This document shows positions 6,915 to 15,977 of a stretch of DNA of 64,000 nucleotides, piece by piece. Location: positions 186,001-250,000 of the IMG/VR virus record IMGVR_UViG_3300034072_001021; one strand, given 5' to 3'. The position numbers and the translations under genes were made by a program. Positions within the stretch are counted from its first letter, which is position 1; every line of letters starts with the position of its first letter. The notes below the pieces were generated by a model. It was not told the DNA's origin, did no database searches, and worked only from the letters and a program-made list of their open reading frames with translations. The stretch is from a virus.

Positions 6915-9200
6915 ATGGAGAACCCATTCGTACTTCCCAAGGAAGCTTACACGCGTGATCTCGACCTGCTGAAAGGCTATTTCAAGCAGAATGTGTTCTT
7001 CCTCCACCGGATGACCGGTCAGTCGGAAGACCAGTGTCTTAAGTTCCTCAGAAAGACCCTGTCTCGTAACGGTCGTTTCCCGATGCAAGACCCGAATATG
7101 CTGGTTCTTCGTCAAGACAGTCCGGGCAATCGCGTAAAAGACGAAATGACGCTGCTCAGCTACGTCAAAACCGTTACCGACAGTGACCGTATTCTCTCTC
7201 CGTCCATGGTTTGCTACGAAAACCCGAATGTCCTGAAGTCTCCTTCGGCAAAGTTCGTGGAATCGGGCATCGCTGGCCGTAAGAAAGCCAAGAACGAGAT
7301 GTTCATGGCCCAGGTAGCCGAAGATAAGGTCCTGGAAAAGATCAAAGACGCCGAGCAGAACGCCAAGAAGATTGCGATTAACTCGCTGTCGGGTATGCAT
7401 GGCTTCACTGGCAACATTCTGTACGTAAAATCGGGTCACTCGAGCCTGACTTCCATGTGCCGTTCGGCTACCGGATACGGTAACGCCAACAACGAGAAGC
7501 TTTTGGCAGGTTCTCGTCATTATCACTCGCCCAAAATCACAGTCGCCAACATGGCGGCGCTGGTTACCAGCCAACCTCACGCCGAATTCGAAGCCGCCAT
7601 GCAAAAATGTGGCTTTGTCTACCCGAATGTTGAGCAAACTGCTGAATGTATCCGTCGCAGCACTGACCTTTACTGGCGCAACCCAGCTCAATTCCAGAAG
7701 ATCGTGGACTTCATTGTCCGCATGACTCCGTTGGAACGTGCCATCGTGGTCTACACGGGCGACCTTTATCACATCACCAAGTACAATGATGAGTTTGTCC
7801 GTACGTTCATGGACAAGATCATCAAGTTCGATCCGTCTAAAGACGATACCGTGATCGAAGACCCGAAGAAACTGCTCGACGGTAAGTCAATTGACGACGA
7901 TACCAAGGTTCTGGCTACTTACCTCAATGCCGATCTGGCTCGTGGTGAGAACTTCGACTCAATGGCCAAGAAAGGAATGAACGAGGCACTGCTTTATATT
8001 GCCCGTACAGCCCTAAACATCCAGAACGTCCTGCAGGAATACTTCGATTTCATCCGTGTCTTCCTGACCCCTGTGCTGTTGGCTCCTACTGTGGCTAACA
8101 TTAAAGGCATTCTGCGTCGCGTGGTGCTGGCGTCAGACACAGACTCCACCATTTTCACTACTCAGGAGTGGGTGACTTGGTATACCGGCAACGATAATCG
8201 CACCAAAGAAGGCGATGGTATCTGGTACACCACCACTTACATTGCCTGTCAGTGCATCGTACACGTCCTGGCCAAGCTGTCGGCTAACATGGGCGTTATC
8301 AAGGAAGACCTTCATCGTCTCACCATGAAGAACGAGTATGCATTCCCGGTCTTTACCCTGACCAGTCGTGCAAAACACTACTACGCATTCATGAGCTGCC
8401 GTGAAGGTAACGTCTATAAGGACTACGAGATGGAGATCAAGGGCGTGGCCCTGCGCTCCTCTACCGTGCCTGTGTCGATTATCAAGGCTGCCAAGGGATT
8501 CATGAAGGAAGTCATGAACCGGGCTGACCAGAACCAACAGTTCACCCTGGAAGAACTGTACCACAAGGTCTGGTCGTACGAGCAGGATATCTACAACTCC
8601 ATCAAGAACGGGGAACATAAGTACCTGAAGTCTGCACAGATTCAGGAATCTTACCCGAACATGAACAAGGAGAATCCTTACCTGGAGAAATCCAACTACA
8701 AACACTACCTCATGTGGGAAGAAGTGTTTGCGCCGAAGTACGGTCATGTTGAGAACCCACCCTACACCTGCATTAAGGTGCCGCTGGCTATCAAGAACAA
8801 GACCGACATGGCTGGTTGGTTCGCCAAGGTTGAGGAAACCGATCCCGAGTTCGCTGCTCGACTGAAGCACTACCACACGATGACCGGTCGGGACAAGATT
8901 GGTACACTGTACCTACCCTACTCGATTCTTGCTGGTATCGGCATGCCCGAAGAAGTCATGGTCATGATTGACGTACGTCGTCTGACCTACGAGATCCTGG
9001 AGTCGTTCTACATGATTCTGGAATCACTGGGCGTGTTCCAGGTCGATAGCAAGTACGTGCGTCTGATCAGCGACATCTATACTCCTGAAGGTGAAGTTAA
9101 TCTGCAGCCCTTGGCGACAGACTCCAACAGCACGATCGACGATGATGAAGAAGAGGACTTCCTTTACGAAGAGGAAGAAGACGACGAAATCTACTGGTAA
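6915..9200 (+). CDS. Family B DNA polymerase, C-terminal half (motifs B and C)
   Basis: This 761-residue protein carries the second half of a family B polymerase palm. Motif B is KIAINSLSG (residues 152-160), and motif C is SDTDS (407-411) with the two catalytic aspartates D408 and D410. There is no exonuclease domain and no motif A; those are on a separate minus-strand gene at 50336-52060. In motif B the usual Tyr of NSxYG is Ser159. The C terminus is a very acidic tail (about 20 residues, mostly Asp/Glu) ending EIYW, which could bind a partner. The two halves must assemble to make one active site. Split polymerases are known in some jumbo phages; the pairing here is inferred from complementary motifs. 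Confidence 0.85.
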   Translation: MENPFVLPKEAYTRDLDLLKGYFKQNVFFLHRMTGQSEDQCLKFLRKTLSRNGRFPMQDPNMLVLRQDSPGNRVKDEMTLLSYVKTVTDSDRILSPSMVCYENPNVLKSPSAKFVESGIAGRKKAKNEMFMAQVAEDKVLEKIKDAEQNAKKIAINSLSGMHGFTGNILYVKSGHSSLTSMCRSATGYGNANNEKLLAGSRHYHSPKITVANMAALVTSQPHAEFEAAMQKCGFVYPNVEQTAECIRRSTDLYWRNPAQFQKIVDFIVRMTPLERAIVVYTGDLYHITKYNDEFVRTFMDKIIKFDPSKDDTVIEDPKKLLDGKSIDDDTKVLATYLNADLARGENFDSMAKKGMNEALLYIARTALNIQNVLQEYFDFIRVFLTPVLLAPTVANIKGILRRVVLASDTDSTIFTTQEWVTWYTGNDNRTKEGDGIWYTTTYIACQCIVHVLAKLSANMGVIKEDLHRLTMKNEYAFPVFTLTSRAKHYYAFMSCREGNVYKDYEMEIKGVALRSSTVPVSIIKAAKGFMKEVMNRADQNQQFTLEELYHKVWSYEQDIYNSIKNGEHKYLKSAQIQESYPNMNKENPYLEKSNYKHYLMWEEVFAPKYGHVENPPYTCIKVPLAIKNKTDMAGWFAKVEETDPEFAARLKHYHTMTGRDKIGTLYLPYSILAGIGMPEEVMVMIDVRRLTYEILESFYMILESLGVFQVDSKYVRLISDIYTPEGEVNLQPLATDSNSTIDDDEEEDFLYEEEEDDEIYW

Positions 9201-9208
9201 GGTGTGTT

Positions 9209-9529
9209 ATGGAAACCAAGAAAGACCAGCCGTGTAAGATCTTGCATTTTAAGCCAAGGCAATATACAGTGTCTATTGCAGATCTGGGTGCATCATTGAT
9301 CTGTGATACATCGCTGTCTTCCATGGTTTCCGCAACCTGCATCTCGCCAATGTTGTCCGTCATTGTCTCTGATAAGTCTACCATTAGTACGGCATTGTCC
9401 GGAAATTCGGTAGACCTCAGAGACATCCTTGATCAGGCAGCCAAGCTCCATGAAGACATAAACCCAGAATTGGCCAGTGCTTTCATGGAACTCCTTAACA
9501 AAATAAGGAAGGACGATAGCAATGAGTGA
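9209..9529 (+). CDS. Hypothetical protein, 106 aa
   Basis: Starts 8 bases after the polymerase gene with AAGGTG ahead. The middle is rich in Ser, Thr and Val, and the C-terminal 35 residues form an amphipathic helix (LRDILDQAAKLHEDI). It overlaps the next gene by 8 bases. Co-transcription with the polymerase half suggests a replication-linked role, but nothing in the sequence proves it. Confidence 0.72.
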   Translation: METKKDQPCKILHFKPRQYTVSIADLGASLICDTSLSSMVSATCISPMLSVIVSDKSTISTALSGNSVDLRDILDQAAKLHEDINPELASAFMELLNKIRKDDSNE

Positions 9530-9899
9530 CGATAAGCCCGATGACCTTCCGATCTCTGAGGCAGACATCAAACTCCTCAGTATTCAGATCGACCCGAATG
9601 ATCCTGATCCAAACAAGACTGTCAGGACTATCTTGGGTAATATGGTGAGTCACACCGATGCCACTGTCCCACTTGGAATGAGTTACGAACAGAGTGCCAA
9701 TTATGGCCCTGGTGATTCTTCCGGTATCGTGAAAACGGTAATCTCTGTAACGTACCACGGTCAGCAACACCGGATCGCGATTCCCTCTGAGTGTACTCTT
9801 AAGGAACTGTACATGGAAATTTCCCGTCAAGTCGCTGCGTTCGACCCTAACGGTGAAATCTGCCTGGAACGCCAAGGTATGGCCACTGATGCTTGGTAA
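9522..9899 (+). CDS. Hypothetical protein, 125 aa
   Basis: AGGA nine bases ahead of the ATG. The N-terminal third is acidic and Pro/Asp-rich (IDPNDPDPNKT). The C-terminal half has a ubiquitin-like feel (VISVTYHGQQHRIAIPSE then a helix TLKELYMEISRQV), but this is only a fold impression. It is the last gene of the polymerase operon and converges with the minus-strand gene beyond the hairpin at 9910. Confidence 0.72.
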   Translation: MSDDKPDDLPISEADIKLLSIQIDPNDPDPNKTVRTILGNMVSHTDATVPLGMSYEQSANYGPGDSSGIVKTVISVTYHGQQHRIAIPSECTLKELYMEISRQVAAFDPNGEICLERQGMATDAW

Positions 9900-9909
9900 A
9901 AGACACAGG

Positions 9910-9943
9910 GCATAGAGAGGAGGCTACGGCCTCCTCTCTATGC
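9910..9943. terminator. Bidirectional terminator hairpin
   Basis: A 15-bp perfect stem (9910-9924 with 9929-9943) with a 4-base loop, lying between two convergent genes. The stem base GCATAGAG recurs in other terminators of this window. Confidence 0.85.
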
Positions 9944-9945
9944 TG

Positions 9946-11115
9946 TCACTCGAGATATTGCTTGATATTGCGGGCAATGTAGTCGGCCAAGTACTCAGCT
10001 ACGTCAGCTGGGATCTGGTTGACCAGATACTTACCACTCTCTGCCTCACGCAAGCTACGACGAATCCGATTCCGGTCTGCGTCGTTCTTTACGTTCTTAC
10101 TGAGGTAATCGAAACGTAGCAACATTGCAATGCATGGAAGACGTGCAATGGTCAGTGCCCAGATCGCTTGGTTGGTGTAGGCAATGTCGGGCATCTTGAC
10201 GACCTGCAGAAGATTATCCTGACCAATCACCGGGATGTTGGCCATGATTTCCATGTAGGTGTGCGTCTGAGAGATGAACTTGTCCACCACATCCTTGAGC
10301 GCCTTCTCAACCCGAGGGTAGAAGTCTGCCAGATAGAACGGCATGTCGCTGTCCAGTCTGACGTAATCCTGACTGCCCAGAAGAGAATGCACGGTATTCA
10401 GAATAGCCACATCCAAATGACTGGTCAGCATATTGGGAATGATGACCTGAGTAAGGAAGTGAGCCACTGGCTGAACGAAACCATCAGGAGCAGTGTTAGC
10501 CACTGTCATCCGCCACAAGTGGTACTGACATGCTAGAAGCGGGATATTGATTTCCACTACAGCAGTAGCGCCTTTAGCAAGACCCTTGATCTCGTTGGTA
10601 CCGTCAAGTTCAATGATACCGCAACCACTGACTGGATGTGACAGAACCCGGATAGGACTCATGTCTTTCCAGTTGAACCAGATCTGAGCAGGTGTGATTG
10701 TGTCATCAGCGATTGCAATGATGATCTCTTTTACACCTTTGCCATAGAAATAGCTGTCGGTGGTGACTCGGCCGTGGTGCGCCCCGTTACAGAACCCCAT
10801 CTGACCAGCCAGACGATTCACGATGCTGGACACCCGTAGGTAGTAATCGGGAAGGTCACCGTCAAACTTGACATCTATCTGCCCAAGGATGCGCTGAAGG
10901 ATATGGTCGCTCTTCAGGTAGCCTGGGTTCAATGCTCGGTAGCGTCGATACTGACCTACCTGTACATTAAGGATCTCTCGCTTAATGTTGTCAAAGGCCA
11001 TCGTAGCAGTGTTTGTCTGCCGTAGCGTCAGGCCTGAATTGAAGAGTGCGTACATGGAAATGGTTCCATTGTTAATAAGTCTCAAAGGATAGCTAGACTT
11101 ACAGCCAAACATCAT
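9946..11115 (-). CDS. Hypothetical protein, 389 aa
   Basis: Not recognised. It is the only minus-strand gene in the left 24 kb and lies immediately upstream of, and divergent from, chmA. Start: two adjacent ATG codons (11115 and 11112), neither with a strong ribosome site. The protein is a soluble alpha/beta protein with several Cys residues (MGFCNGAHHG near residue 108, VSGCGIIELDG near 165, LLACQYHLW near 194), which could bind a metal, though the spacing fits no pattern I know. Conserved position beside chmA would suggest an early role. Confidence 0.75.
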   Translation of the reverse strand: MMFGCKSSYPLRLINNGTISMYALFNSGLTLRQTNTATMAFDNIKREILNVQVGQYRRYRALNPGYLKSDHILQRILGQIDVKFDGDLPDYYLRVSSIVNRLAGQMGFCNGAHHGRVTTDSYFYGKGVKEIIIAIADDTITPAQIWFNWKDMSPIRVLSHPVSGCGIIELDGTNEIKGLAKGATAVVEINIPLLACQYHLWRMTVANTAPDGFVQPVAHFLTQVIIPNMLTSHLDVAILNTVHSLLGSQDYVRLDSDMPFYLADFYPRVEKALKDVVDKFISQTHTYMEIMANIPVIGQDNLLQVVKMPDIAYTNQAIWALTIARLPCIAMLLRFDYLSKNVKNDADRNRIRRSLREAESGKYLVNQIPADVAEYLADYIARNIKQYLE

Positions 11116-11382
11116 TTCGTGTAAAAAATAACATGTTTACCCCTATTGTATAGGAGATGTGCTCCGGGCAGGGTTGTGACCCTGTCGCCAAGGGAGGGTA
11201 TTTCCTTTTCCCGGTTTTTATCGGTGTACACGCAGTAAAAATAAACCCCACCAACTGATACGATGAAGCACGGAATGTAAATTCCATTCGAATTATTCAT
11301 GTAGATACATTATCAACGTGAATAGTGGAGCAACGCTTCAACGTTCACTAGGCCTAGTAACAAAAACCCAAGGAGTGTTTCA
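11116..11382. promoter_or_regulatory. Divergent intergenic region upstream of chmA
   Basis: These 267 bases hold the chmA promoter box (11304-11313) and, on the minus strand about 30 bases before the 11115 start, a TATACAATA sequence resembling that box. A small inverted repeat, GGGCAGGGTTGTGACCCTGT, lies in the middle. The two overlapping minus-strand open frames here are probably chance. Confidence 0.45.
11304..11313 (+). promoter_or_regulatory. Early-type promoter box for chmA
   Basis: The GATACATTAT box lies 70 bases before the chmA start, with an AT-rich TTATTCATGTA segment directly upstream. The same box precedes the genes at 20239, 25152 and 45139, and variants precede others, so it is a shared promoter element; phiKZ early promoters have a comparable AT-rich element. 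Confidence 0.65.
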
Positions 11383-13278
11383 ATGTCCGTCAACGATCCG
11401 CACAACGGTCAAGAATCCGTGAACACTGGCGCCGAGCAGCGTCAAGACCGTGCAGCCCCTCAGCAGCAACAGCGTCAGGCCCCGGTGGTTAACTCCATCC
11501 TCGACCTGAACCGTCTCCTGGGTGGCGGCATGTCCCGTCGCACCAGCGGTGAACAACTGATCGCCGCCATCGCCGCCTGCAAGTTCTGGTTCTCCGCTGA
11601 CCGTCAACTGGCCGCCGCCGGTGGCATCGATCTGACCAAGATCCAGGTGATCGGCCTGGAAGCTTCCGAGCACAACGTCGAGGTCTCCTCGGTCATCCTG
11701 GCCTACCCGGTCGAGTCCCAGGGCACCCTGCGTGTTCTGACTCACTTCCTGGCCCTGGAATCCAGCCTGGCTGAAGAGAACCAGGTCCGTACCGTCAACC
11801 TGAACCATCGCGACTACCCGCTGCCGGTAGTGGTCTCCGACTACATGACCGAGTCCTACATGGCTCTGGTCGATGAGATCGTGAAGAAGCACTTCGAGCA
11901 GTCCCGTCGCAACGTCGAAGTACAGCGTGCCGGCTGGCGCACCGTCTCCCGCAAGGTCAACTTCTCCGAGCCGGAAAGCACCGAAGCCCGCAACGTCGTG
12001 TTCTACGCCCAGGCGGCCATCGTGGCCATGTACAACCACGTCTACGAGCGTGACCTGTACTTCAGCCTCGAGTGGCTGAGCAAGAACTCCACCCTCGAGA
12101 TCTCGGTCGACATGTCCGGCCGTGAGGCCCACAGCGCCGATGGCCTGCCGCGCCGCCGCGACATCGCGGTGAACGTAGCCGGTAAGGTGGCCAAGGGCGA
12201 CCAGACTGCTTCGGTTGGCCTGGCCAGCCTGGGTGGTTACGTCAGCCTGATGTACTCGCCGCCCCAGGACGAAGACCGCTGGAATCGCAACGTCCGTCGC
12301 GATACCCCGTACTTCACTCCGACCCTGATCATCAACGCCATCGACACCGGCACCAACAGCATCACTGCTGAGCAGCTGCTGCTCGGTCTGGCCGGCGCTT
12401 CGGTGATCAGCTCCAACCAGGCGTGGGCTCAGACCTTCCTGCCGGGCGAAGTTGCCCGCGGTGAGATCGACTACCGTGACACCGGCCTCCTGGGCCTGCT
12501 CGGTCCGGACAAGACCGCTTTCGAGATCGAAGCACGTACCAACCTCGACACCGACAAGTGGGGTCAGTACTTCTTCTCCCTCGTGAACGAGAACCTGGCC
12601 TGGGCTATCGAACTCGAGGAGGGTGGTGACAACTCCTGGATCATGGGTCTGCTGCTCGACGCTGCTTCCGACACCAGCCCGAACCGTGACGCCGTACGTC
12701 GTCTGTACGACTTCGCCGATCGTCTGACCAACAACAACTTCTCCCGTCGCGCTGCCGAACTGGACGTCACCGTCCCGCTGCAGCTGTCCGGTGCCCGTTA
12801 CCTGACCGGTACCTGGATCGACGAGCGTGGTGAAGAGCGTGACCTGCGCGAGTGGGATCTGCTCCGTTGGATGGCCCAGAACCCGACCGACGAAGGCACC
12901 TCGGCCCTGAACTACCAGGACGTCATCGACCGCGTCGACCTAGACGTGGAAGTGCGCGTATCCGAGCAGTTCACCCAGCTGACCAGTGCTCTGGGCGCGT
13001 CGAACGTGAAGTTCAGCCGCTACGTCGACCTGGCGTACATCAATCCGAAGTTCATCCAGGCCCTGGCCGCTGCTGTGGCAGACTGCAAGATCAACATCGA
13101 TCAGCGCAGCGCTCACTACAGCTTCGGCGCTCGTCGTCTGCGTGGCAACACTCGCATCCGCGATTTCGTGGGTGGCGACCTGACCAACGGCATGCTGTCC
13201 AGCCGTCGGATCGGTGGCAACGAGCGTTCCCTGCGTGGTCACGTGGGCAACGGCTTCGGCCATGGTTCGTCCTTCTAA
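11383..13278 (+). CDS. chmA: Chimallin (ChmA), phage nucleus shell protein
   Basis: A 631-residue protein, the length I recall for 201phi2-1 gp105. ChmA self-assembles into the single-layer lattice that encloses phage DNA in the cytoplasm. Supporting features: Gln/Arg/Pro-rich flexible N-terminal 35 residues and a flexible Arg/Gly-rich C-terminal 50 residues, as expected for the segments that lace subunits together; a folded two-domain core between; extreme C-ending codon bias, as expected for the most abundant early protein; its own early-type promoter; and the next gene is the nvRNAP beta-prime N half, exactly the phiKZ gp54-gp55 order. AAGGAGTG precedes the ATG. The assignment rests on length, layout, expression signal and synteny rather than on an alignment, so a structure prediction would settle it. 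Confidence 0.85.
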   Translation: MSVNDPHNGQESVNTGAEQRQDRAAPQQQQRQAPVVNSILDLNRLLGGGMSRRTSGEQLIAAIAACKFWFSADRQLAAAGGIDLTKIQVIGLEASEHNVEVSSVILAYPVESQGTLRVLTHFLALESSLAEENQVRTVNLNHRDYPLPVVVSDYMTESYMALVDEIVKKHFEQSRRNVEVQRAGWRTVSRKVNFSEPESTEARNVVFYAQAAIVAMYNHVYERDLYFSLEWLSKNSTLEISVDMSGREAHSADGLPRRRDIAVNVAGKVAKGDQTASVGLASLGGYVSLMYSPPQDEDRWNRNVRRDTPYFTPTLIINAIDTGTNSITAEQLLLGLAGASVISSNQAWAQTFLPGEVARGEIDYRDTGLLGLLGPDKTAFEIEARTNLDTDKWGQYFFSLVNENLAWAIELEEGGDNSWIMGLLLDAASDTSPNRDAVRRLYDFADRLTNNNFSRRAAELDVTVPLQLSGARYLTGTWIDERGEERDLREWDLLRWMAQNPTDEGTSALNYQDVIDRVDLDVEVRVSEQFTQLTSALGASNVKFSRYVDLAYINPKFIQALAAAVADCKINIDQRSAHYSFGARRLRGNTRIRDFVGGDLTNGMLSSRRIGGNERSLRGHVGNGFGHGSSF

Positions 13279-13303
13279 GTAAGGTCGGTCCGTTAAATAG
13301 TTT

Positions 13304-13340
13304 GGGGAGCTTCGGCTCCCCAGGCTATGTTCTTTTGTTT
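13304..13340 (+). terminator. Terminator after chmA
   Basis: A 7-bp GC-rich stem with a TTCG tetraloop (13304-13310 with 13315-13321), followed by a loose T-rich stretch. It probably lowers read-through from the strong chmA transcript. Confidence 0.65.
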
Positions 13341-13363
13341 TAATCCCAACCACAGGAGCGAGC

Positions 13364-14827
13364 ATGAACAAACGCAATGGCATTTACTTGCGGGTGCTCA
13401 ACTACGACACTATGTTCCGGCATATGTCGACCCAGGCAATCCTCATGAACGACTTCAACATCGATCTGGAGAGCGACCGCCTGAAGTTGAATCGCCTCAT
13501 TTATGCCAGCCTTGATGGTGACTCACTCAGCAACACAGCAAGCTGCGACTGTGGTGAAATCGTCGGCATGGATAATTACGGTGTGCGCTGTAACACCTGT
13601 CTGTCCACTGTCGTACCGATCACCGAAAAGCCGCTGGAATCGAAGCTGTGGCTGCGCGTCCCTCCGGGCATCAAGGCGTTCATTAACCTGACCGTCTGGC
13701 GCATTCTTTCCAAGAACCTGACTCACTCCAACTTCAGTATCCTCGAGTACCTGTGCAACCCCCGCTACCAACCGCCTGGCAATCTCGCGGTAGACAAGAT
13801 GCGGAAACTGGAACGCCTGGAAATCCCTCGCGGCTACAACCATTTCATCGAGAACTACGAAGCAATCCTGGTGGCGTTGTTCAAGGCCGGCCTGCTCGGG
13901 CCTTCTGCCTCGGCACGTCAGCGGCGCAAGATCATGCGCTTCCTCCAGGAAAACTACGACCGTACGTTCTCCGAGTACATGCCATTCCCGACACGCCTGG
14001 GCTTTATCCGGGAGAGCGCGAATAACCGCATCACGGCCGACCCGAAGATGGTAGCAGCGATCAACGCCGCGCACATCCTCATCGGTATCGAGACTCGTGA
14101 GTCGGCTGAGAACCAGCCCAAGCTCACACAAGCGGTTAAAGAGGCTCGGGTAGTCACGGCGCTACAGGGCATGGATTCGTACTACAAGACTTTCGAGTCT
14201 GAAATCGTCTTCAAGAAACCGGGCATTTCCCGTAAGCTGGTATATGGCACCAAGCCGTACTTCAGTTTCCGGGCAGTGATTACCTCCCGCCAGAAGCCGC
14301 ACCGCCAAGATGGATTGGAGCTGCCCTGGTCGTTGAGTACGTTGCTGTTCAAGCTCCATCTGCAGAACAAGCTGATGGATCGGAACTACACGCCCAATGA
14401 AATGGAGGCGATGATCTACGAGAACACGCTGCGTTGGCACCCTGAGTTGGATCGTCTGTTCAAAGAGCTACTTGCCGAGGCTCCGAATGGTACCATCCCA
14501 ACGACCTTCGGGCGCAACCCGACGCTGACTCGCGGATCGATTGGCTACAACCAGATCGACACCATCAAGACAGACCCGACGGATAACACCATCTCCCTGT
14601 CTCCGCTGAACCTGATCGACAAGAACGCCGACTACGATGGCGACGCGCTGTGGGGTGAGCTTCCGCTCGACCATAAGAACGCCAAAATCATGTCCCGCCT
14701 TGACCCGGTCACCGGCGTGATGGACCTCAATAAACCTTTCACCGTCTCGCGAAACACGACGTTGCCGGCGCCGCTTATCGCGACCCTGACGAACTGGATC
14801 ATTGAGGGCGACGCTGTATCGAAATAA
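13364..14827 (+). CDS. Non-virion RNA polymerase, beta-prime N-terminal subunit (phiKZ gp55-like)
   Basis: The 487-residue protein contains NADYDGD at residues 421-427, the beta-prime motif (NADFDGD in bacteria) whose three Asp residues hold the catalytic magnesium. Near the N terminus Cys61, Cys63, Cys76 and Cys79 form a zinc-ribbon-like set, as in RpoC. The protein stops about 60 residues after the catalytic motif, so the rest of beta-prime is on a second gene (27385-29475). In phiKZ the non-virion polymerase is a five-subunit enzyme that transcribes middle and late genes. AGGAGCG before the ATG sets the start. Position right after chmA matches phiKZ. Confidence 0.9.
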   Translation: MNKRNGIYLRVLNYDTMFRHMSTQAILMNDFNIDLESDRLKLNRLIYASLDGDSLSNTASCDCGEIVGMDNYGVRCNTCLSTVVPITEKPLESKLWLRVPPGIKAFINLTVWRILSKNLTHSNFSILEYLCNPRYQPPGNLAVDKMRKLERLEIPRGYNHFIENYEAILVALFKAGLLGPSASARQRRKIMRFLQENYDRTFSEYMPFPTRLGFIRESANNRITADPKMVAAINAAHILIGIETRESAENQPKLTQAVKEARVVTALQGMDSYYKTFESEIVFKKPGISRKLVYGTKPYFSFRAVITSRQKPHRQDGLELPWSLSTLLFKLHLQNKLMDRNYTPNEMEAMIYENTLRWHPELDRLFKELLAEAPNGTIPTTFGRNPTLTRGSIGYNQIDTIKTDPTDNTISLSPLNLIDKNADYDGDALWGELPLDHKNAKIMSRLDPVTGVMDLNKPFTVSRNTTLPAPLIATLTNWIIEGDAVSK

Positions 14828-14842
14828 GGAGCAACCAAACCG

Positions 14843-15466
14843 ATGGCAATTGCAGTCTATGCAAGCGACGATGACTACGGCTTCATGCGCTATGGTCTTC
14901 CCTCCACCAACGAGAGAAGCATGCTGCGTGACCGAATCGAGCACACCGCTCGCTCGCACGGGTTGCTGGATACGGACTTCTATCGCCGAGCGATAGATAA
15001 GTTCAACTCCATCGACTTCGAGCGCATTGAGCGCAAGATCGAGGCCGTCCGTCGTAAGGTGACCCACATCTTCGACCGCGACATCATTAAACCGATGTCG
15101 TCGATCGGGGAGTTCCAGCAAGCAGGTCCCAATCAAGCTCGCTGGCTCATGGCAAACCCACGGGCTAAGAAATTGTTCGAGCAAGATATGATCCATGGCT
15201 GGCGTGACATGTTCACCAATCGTAACCCAGGCCGTTATGGGGACGATGATCCTGACTACCAACAGGTGATGAACGGTCTTGCCCAGTTTGACGACGAGGG
15301 CAATGAGAAGTTCGTGCAGTATCTGCATCTCTACGATGAAGATGGCCGTACGGAACTCTCGTTCGCCGACCAAGTCAGGGTCAGGGACAGCATGTGGGCT
15401 AACTTCAACGCGTTCCTAGACGAGGGCCTTGACGACCCTTCGGACGAAAACAACGGTTCGTTGTAA
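14843..15466 (+). CDS. Hypothetical protein, 207 aa (phiKZ gp56-like by position)
   Basis: AAGGAG lies 15 bases behind the polymerase gene stop. The protein is hydrophilic and helical, with an RRKVTHIFDRDIIKP segment and a run of charged residues; the last 30 residues are acidic. No catalytic motif or membrane segment is visible. It is probably co-transcribed with the beta-prime gene and ends at a strong terminator. Function unknown. Confidence 0.75.
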   Translation: MAIAVYASDDDYGFMRYGLPSTNERSMLRDRIEHTARSHGLLDTDFYRRAIDKFNSIDFERIERKIEAVRRKVTHIFDRDIIKPMSSIGEFQQAGPNQARWLMANPRAKKLFEQDMIHGWRDMFTNRNPGRYGDDDPDYQQVMNGLAQFDDEGNEKFVQYLHLYDEDGRTELSFADQVRVRDSMWANFNAFLDEGLDDPSDENNGSL

Positions 15467-15474
15467 TAAGGAAG

Positions 15475-15526
15475 CACAGCACATGCCTTGATGGTATGTG
15501 CTGTGTCTACCCTTAATTTCTTTTTT
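15475..15526 (+). terminator. Rho-independent terminator
   Basis: A 13-bp stem (15475-15487 with 15493-15505, one wobble pair) followed by TTTCTTTTTT. Confidence 0.88.
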
Positions 15527-15540
15527 GTCCGAGGTGAACA

Positions 15541-15966
15541 ATGGCTAAAGTCGTCCCCGTCCTTGGTCCTGCAGGTTTTTCATCAGACCTCACGATCAAA
15601 GCAGATGAAGTCATGGCCAATTTCTACATTGGTCAACGATCCCAGTCTGACATGTTTCGCGGGTTCACTGTAAGTCTGAGCGATATTATCGCCCGTTACG
15701 GTAACTCTGAAATCGAGGTAGTGCGTGAACTGCGCAGTAAACTCGAACCCTATCTGGAGCGTCAGTTTGATGAGGTGACGCTGGATGTCACCAGCACATC
15801 TACCGACACCAGTATTCAAATACAGATCTCGGCTATGTTACGAGACGGTAACAAGAGTGTCGATATTGCGCACGTTGTATCGTCAGCCGATTCGAAGATT
15901 CGATCCATCATCGATCTTCAAAATGACGGAAGGCCACTGCGTTTGGCTGACCAACTCTTCAAGTAA
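15541..15966 (+). CDS. Hypothetical protein, 141 aa
   Basis: GAGGTG ahead of ATG 15541. A helical N-terminal half (LSDIIARYGNSEIEVVRELRS) is followed by beta strands alternating Thr and Ile/Val (LDVTSTSTDTSIQIQISAML) and a C-terminal helix. The order of helix and late strand is similar to the small-gene array at 2.5-6.8 kb, but direct kinship is not clear. Function unknown. Confidence 0.72.
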   Translation: MAKVVPVLGPAGFSSDLTIKADEVMANFYIGQRSQSDMFRGFTVSLSDIIARYGNSEIEVVRELRSKLEPYLERQFDEVTLDVTSTSTDTSIQIQISAMLRDGNKSVDIAHVVSSADSKIRSIIDLQNDGRPLRLADQLFK

Positions 15967-15977
15967 TGGAGCTTCAA

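Noticed and set aside
11112-11300. Minus-strand 62-codon frame ending with an ATGA overlap on the 389-aa gene
   Set aside because: No ribosome site before its ATG, it crosses the likely promoters of both divergent genes, and a second overlapping frame (11099-11287) is equally open, so chance is more likely.
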